A stretch of DNA of 8,661 nt from JAUWCW01 sp030609125 [NCBI: Candidatus Rokuibacteriota bacterium] (GTDB lineage Bacteria; JAUVQV01), in assembly GCA_030609125.1 (NCBI GenBank), contig JAUWCW010000071.1, positions 1 through 8,661 on the forward strand, given 5' to 3'. The notes beneath the pieces are model-generated. The model was given only the letters and a program-made list of their open reading frames with translations. It made no database searches and was not told the origin of the DNA. A program made the translations under genes and the position numbers. This document shows positions 6,452 through 8,661 of the stretch, piece after piece (the first letter of the stretch is position 1; each line of letters opens with the position of its first letter).

Positions 6452-7696
6452 ATGACAGGCACTCTCCCTGAATGTCTTACACGGCGGACCTCTTTCACCA
6501 GCTGTCTTCTTTTCGCCCTGACACTTCTGGCGAGCGGCTGTCAGCTCACCCCGCCGCCCGGCACGAGCGCCTCATCCGCGGAAGGCACATCGGGCGCCCT
6601 CCGTATCCGCACCAGCCCGTCGGGAGCACGGATCACCCTCGACGGCAAGCCCGTTCCGGACAGGACACCGACGGTTATCTCCCTCCTTGCGCCGGGGGAG
6701 CACGAGGTCGCGCTGAAGGTGCCGGGATATCTGGGATGGGACAGGAAGGTCTTTCTCGAGGCGGGCAGGACCGTCAATGTCGACGTTCTGCTGACGCCGA
6801 TGACCACCGGGTCGCTCAGCGTCAGCAGCGTGCCCTTCCAGAGTCTGATCTTCATCGACGGCAAGCCGACCCCGTGGCTGACGCCGGCCACCGTCGACAA
6901 TCTTCCCCTGGGGACCCACACGGTCCTGCTCAGGCGGGACGGGTACGAAGACTGGTCCCACGCCATCGTTGTCGTCGAAAACCGGCAGCTCCAGCTCAAG
7001 GCATCTCTCAAGCCCGACAGGGGCATACGGGGGAACCTCAATATCCAGACATCTCCTTCCCGGGCCGACATCCACCTCGACGGCTACCCGACGGGCAACC
7101 GTACGCCCGCCACGCTCTTCAACCTCCTCGCCGGGAGTCACACCATCCAATTGAGGAAGAAAGGCCACATCACCTGGAGCGACGAGGTGACGATCCGGGA
7201 GGAGAAGACCTCCAATCTCCTCGTCACCCTGAGCCGGACGGAGCCCACGCTGTCGGGGTCGGCGGAGATTGATTCCACTCCCCCGGGAGCGGAGGTGACT
7301 CTCGACGGAGTCAAGGTGCGCCGGCACACGCCTGCCATATTCGAGAGCATCGCCACCGGCAGCCACACTCTCAAGGTCGAAAAGCGCGGCTATCTCGCCT
7401 GGGAGGGCGAATTCACCGTGCGGCCGCAGGAGACAACGGTCCTGGCCGTCACCCTTGACTACCGGATCCACGGAATGCTGAACCTGCTGGTGAAGTCCAC
7501 CCCCTCAGGCGCGGCGGTCACCGTCGACGGCGCCCCGTCGGGTCAGACGACGCCCGCCACCTTCGACGAGCTGACACCGGGGAACCATCAGATCTCCCTG
7601 GAAAAGGAGGGGTACCGGAGGTGGTCAAGCCCCGTGGAGGTCTCCTCCAACAAGGTGTCGATCGTCCAGGCCGAACTTGTTCCCGAGGGGGACTGA
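6452..7696 (+). CDS. Lipoprotein with five tandem PEGA repeats, 414 aa
   Basis: The N-terminus has basic residues (RR at 11-12), a hydrophobic stretch (16-27) and a lipobox-like LASGC ending at C30, so it is probably lipid-anchored in the envelope. Residues 31-47 are a Pro/Ser-rich tether. Five PEGA repeats of about 70 residues follow, starting near 48, 120, 194, 268 and 341. Each has a TSPSGA/STPPGA-type strand, a (L/I/V)DG turn, an RTPA/TTPA motif, a PGEH/LGTH/AGSH-type turn and a GYxxW or GHxxW motif (W96, W168, W242, W317, W391). PEGA domains are found in surface-layer and envelope proteins, probably as binding or spacer modules. The ATG at 6452 has no visible ribosome site, and no other start would keep the full signal. 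It ends at a TGA after VPEGD, yet the same frame goes on as coding sequence (see 7697-7984), so this product may be truncated. Confidence 0.85.
   Translation: MTGTLPECLTRRTSFTSCLLFALTLLASGCQLTPPPGTSASSAEGTSGALRIRTSPSGARITLDGKPVPDRTPTVISLLAPGEHEVALKVPGYLGWDRKVFLEAGRTVNVDVLLTPMTTGSLSVSSVPFQSLIFIDGKPTPWLTPATVDNLPLGTHTVLLRRDGYEDWSHAIVVVENRQLQLKASLKPDRGIRGNLNIQTSPSRADIHLDGYPTGNRTPATLFNLLAGSHTIQLRKKGHITWSDEVTIREEKTSNLLVTLSRTEPTLSGSAEIDSTPPGAEVTLDGVKVRRHTPAIFESIATGSHTLKVEKRGYLAWEGEFTVRPQETTVLAVTLDYRIHGMLNLLVKSTPSGAAVTVDGAPSGQTTPATFDELTPGNHQISLEKEGYRRWSSPVEVSSNKVSIVQAELVPEGD
6593..7684 (+). repeat. Five tandem PEGA-domain repeats (protein-level)
   Basis: The repeats fall about every 72-74 codons and are diverged at the DNA level, so this is an old array held together by selection on the protein rather than a recent DNA duplication. 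Repeat 2 is the most divergent in its first strand (SVPFQSLIFIDG) and repeat 3 has His in place of Tyr in the GYxxW motif. Confidence 0.85.
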
Positions 7697-7984
7697 CCAA
7701 AGGCCGTCGTCATCGCCAGCGGGGAGAACGAAATAGAACTGGACGCCAGACTCTGGCGAGGAGGGGCGGCCGTCGAAAGCGGGGAGACCGTCGTCTTCAC
7801 CGTGGATCCGCCCTACTTCGGGCGTTTCTCCCCCCGGGAGCCTTCTGTCGAGGGGGGCCGGGCCCGCACGGTCGTCTCTATCCTGTCTCCCCTGCAGAAA
7901 GTCCGCGTCAGCCTCACCGCGGGAAACCTGAAGACGGACTGCATTCTGAAGAAGGGCCTTGCCGGGTGGGAAGTTGAGCCGTAA
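7697..7984 (+). pseudogene. In-frame continuation of the PEGA lipoprotein past TGA: Ig-like (Big_1-type) domain without its own start
   Basis: Straight after the TGA (7694-7696) the same frame stays open for 95 codons, to TAA at 7982-7984. Its codons have the high-GC third positions of the neighbouring genes. The translation reads like a bacterial Ig-like/invasin-type domain: VVIASGENEIELDARLWRGG (4-23), AAVESGETVVFTV (24-36), FGRFSP, then VEGGRARTVVSILSP (51-65) and VRVSLTAG (69-76). The only in-frame start, GTG at 7802, lies in the middle of the domain and lacks a ribosome site, so this is not a free-standing gene. The simplest reading is that the PEGA protein once was, or still is, 510 residues with this domain at its C-terminus. 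Since the frame is unchanged, a substitution or genuine readthrough explains it, not an indel. Domain assignment is by pattern. Confidence 0.65.
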
Positions 7985-8080
7985 GTCTCTAAGCAAATGA
8001 TGTTTTTTGCCTCGGCATGTCACTCTTGTCCGGGGAGAGAAGACCAGGCTTTCCGTCACTCTCGGGCCGCGGTGAGACAA

Positions 8081-8661
8081 TCAGGCACCGAGGACGCCGT
8101 CCAGGATGCCGGCGAGTACTCCGGCCTGATTGCGCCTTTCATAGAGAGGAAAGCGTCTCCCCTCCCTCCCACCCCTTCCTTCCCGCCACTCTTCGTAACG
8201 GCTCCGGATGAAACTCCGCACTCCTTCCTCGTCGTGCGAGGAAAACATCTCACCCGTCCCGGTCTCCCGGAGAATGAGGGCCGCCTCGTGATCACGGGGA
8301 CCAATCCCGAGAATGGGGTTTCCCGTGGGCAGGTACTCGAAGAGCTTCGAGGGCAGACTGTACCGGTGCAGCGGGTCTTCGTTGACCACCAGGAGGAGGA
8401 CCTGCTTTTCATAGAGGAGCCGGTTGAACTGTTCATGCGGCAGGTGCGGCCTGATCTCCAGGTTCTTCCCGGGGAGAGCCGCCTCCAGGTGACTTCTTAT
8501 CGAACCGGGAGTTTCCCCGACCACGCGAACGAGGCAGTCCCTCGACAGGTCTTCGTCCCGCCGGATCAGTCCGGCGATCTGATCGATGAAGCGCAGGGGA
8601 AACCCCTTCTCGTAACTCGTCCCAAAGTACGACATCGTGAACCTGCCGGTATCGCGGAGAC
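8081..8661 (-). CDS. Glycosyltransferase, GT4-like, C-terminal part (5' end beyond window)
   Basis: The frame is open from the right edge to TGA at 8083-8081, giving 192 residues. An internal ATG at 8635 is not the true start: the eight residues before it run into the typical linker GRFTMSYFGTSYEKG that opens the C-terminal Rossmann domain of GT-B enzymes. A VRVVGE strand follows (VGE is standard), then HLPHEQFNRLLYEKQVLLLVV and the nucleotide-sugar-binding motif SLPSKLFEYLPTGNPILGIG, with the Glu of the EYL motif that is characteristic of GT4-type transferases. The C-terminal tail is Arg/Gly-rich (EWREGRGGREGRR). It likely adds a sugar from a nucleotide donor during envelope polysaccharide synthesis; donor and acceptor are unknown. 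It converges on the PEGA locus with about 96 bp between, in which I see no clear terminator. Confidence 0.88.
   Translation of the reverse strand, partial: LRDTGRFTMSYFGTSYEKGFPLRFIDQIAGLIRRDEDLSRDCLVRVVGETPGSIRSHLEAALPGKNLEIRPHLPHEQFNRLLYEKQVLLLVVNEDPLHRYSLPSKLFEYLPTGNPILGIGPRDHEAALILRETGTGEMFSSHDEEGVRSFIRSRYEEWREGRGGREGRRFPLYERRNQAGVLAGILDGVLGA

Noticed and set aside
7993-8012. T6 run with GCAAA/TTTGC after the TAA at 7984 as a terminator
   Set aside because: The T run lies within the weak five-pair A/T-rich stem instead of following a stable GC-rich hairpin.
7625-8080. Minus-strand frame beginning right beside the glycosyltransferase stop
   Set aside because: It has the position of a downstream operon gene, but its translation is charged filler lying opposite the Ig-like reading frame; TTG start without a ribosome site.
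1-8661. CRISPR arrays, tRNA or rRNA genes, insertion sequences, attachment sites
   Set aside because: I looked for regular direct repeats, tRNA-like cloverleaf and CCA ends, and transposase motifs and found none.

Overview
The window is about 8.7 kb of high-GC bacterial DNA. A GldA/GldF/GldG-type ABC export set, a zinc-finger anti-sigma factor, a four-haem c-type cytochrome and a PEGA-repeat lipoprotein all point to a Gram-negative bacterium with a cytochrome-rich envelope. A Desulfuromonadales/Geobacter-like deltaproteobacterium is a good guess, but this is inference from gene content; nothing here fixes the species.

Layout. (1) Positions 1-2648, minus strand: an operon of ABC ATPase (1704-2648), ABC-2-type permease (991-1707, overlapping the ATPase by 4 nt) and a GldG-family protein (starts at 983, runs off the left edge). 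A near-consensus sigma-70 promoter sits at 2744-2773. (2) Positions 2926-4964, plus strand, divergent from the first: an ECF sigma factor and, overlapping it by 4 nt, a membrane anti-sigma factor with a cytoplasmic zinc finger, one membrane helix, a very long proline-rich periplasmic linker and a folded-looking C-terminal domain. (3) Positions 5083-5532, plus: a small exported tetrahaem cytochrome c with its own extended -10 promoter. (4) Positions 5535-6272, minus: an exported, cysteine-free protein resembling the DUF4412 group, tail to tail with the cytochrome with only 2 bp between stop codons. (5) Positions 6452-7696, plus: a lipoprotein with five tandem PEGA repeats. The same frame continues past its TGA for 95 more codons (to TAA at 7982-7984) and encodes what looks like a bacterial Ig-like domain with no start codon of its own. 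(6) Positions 8081-8661, minus: the C-terminal part of a glycosyltransferase that enters from the right edge.

How the parts may work together. Nearly everything is envelope-related: export, envelope-stress sensing, periplasmic electron transfer, surface or periplasmic adhesion/scaffolding and glycan synthesis. Only the two operons (ABC set; sigma/anti-sigma pair) are firmly linked by overlap. Whether the sigma factor controls its neighbours cannot be read from the sequence, and no convincing shared ECF promoter motif was found.

The observation most worth following is the in-frame UGA (in the weak UGA-C context) that separates the PEGA repeats from the Ig-like domain: recent nonsense mutation, sequencing error, programmed readthrough or selenocysteine.
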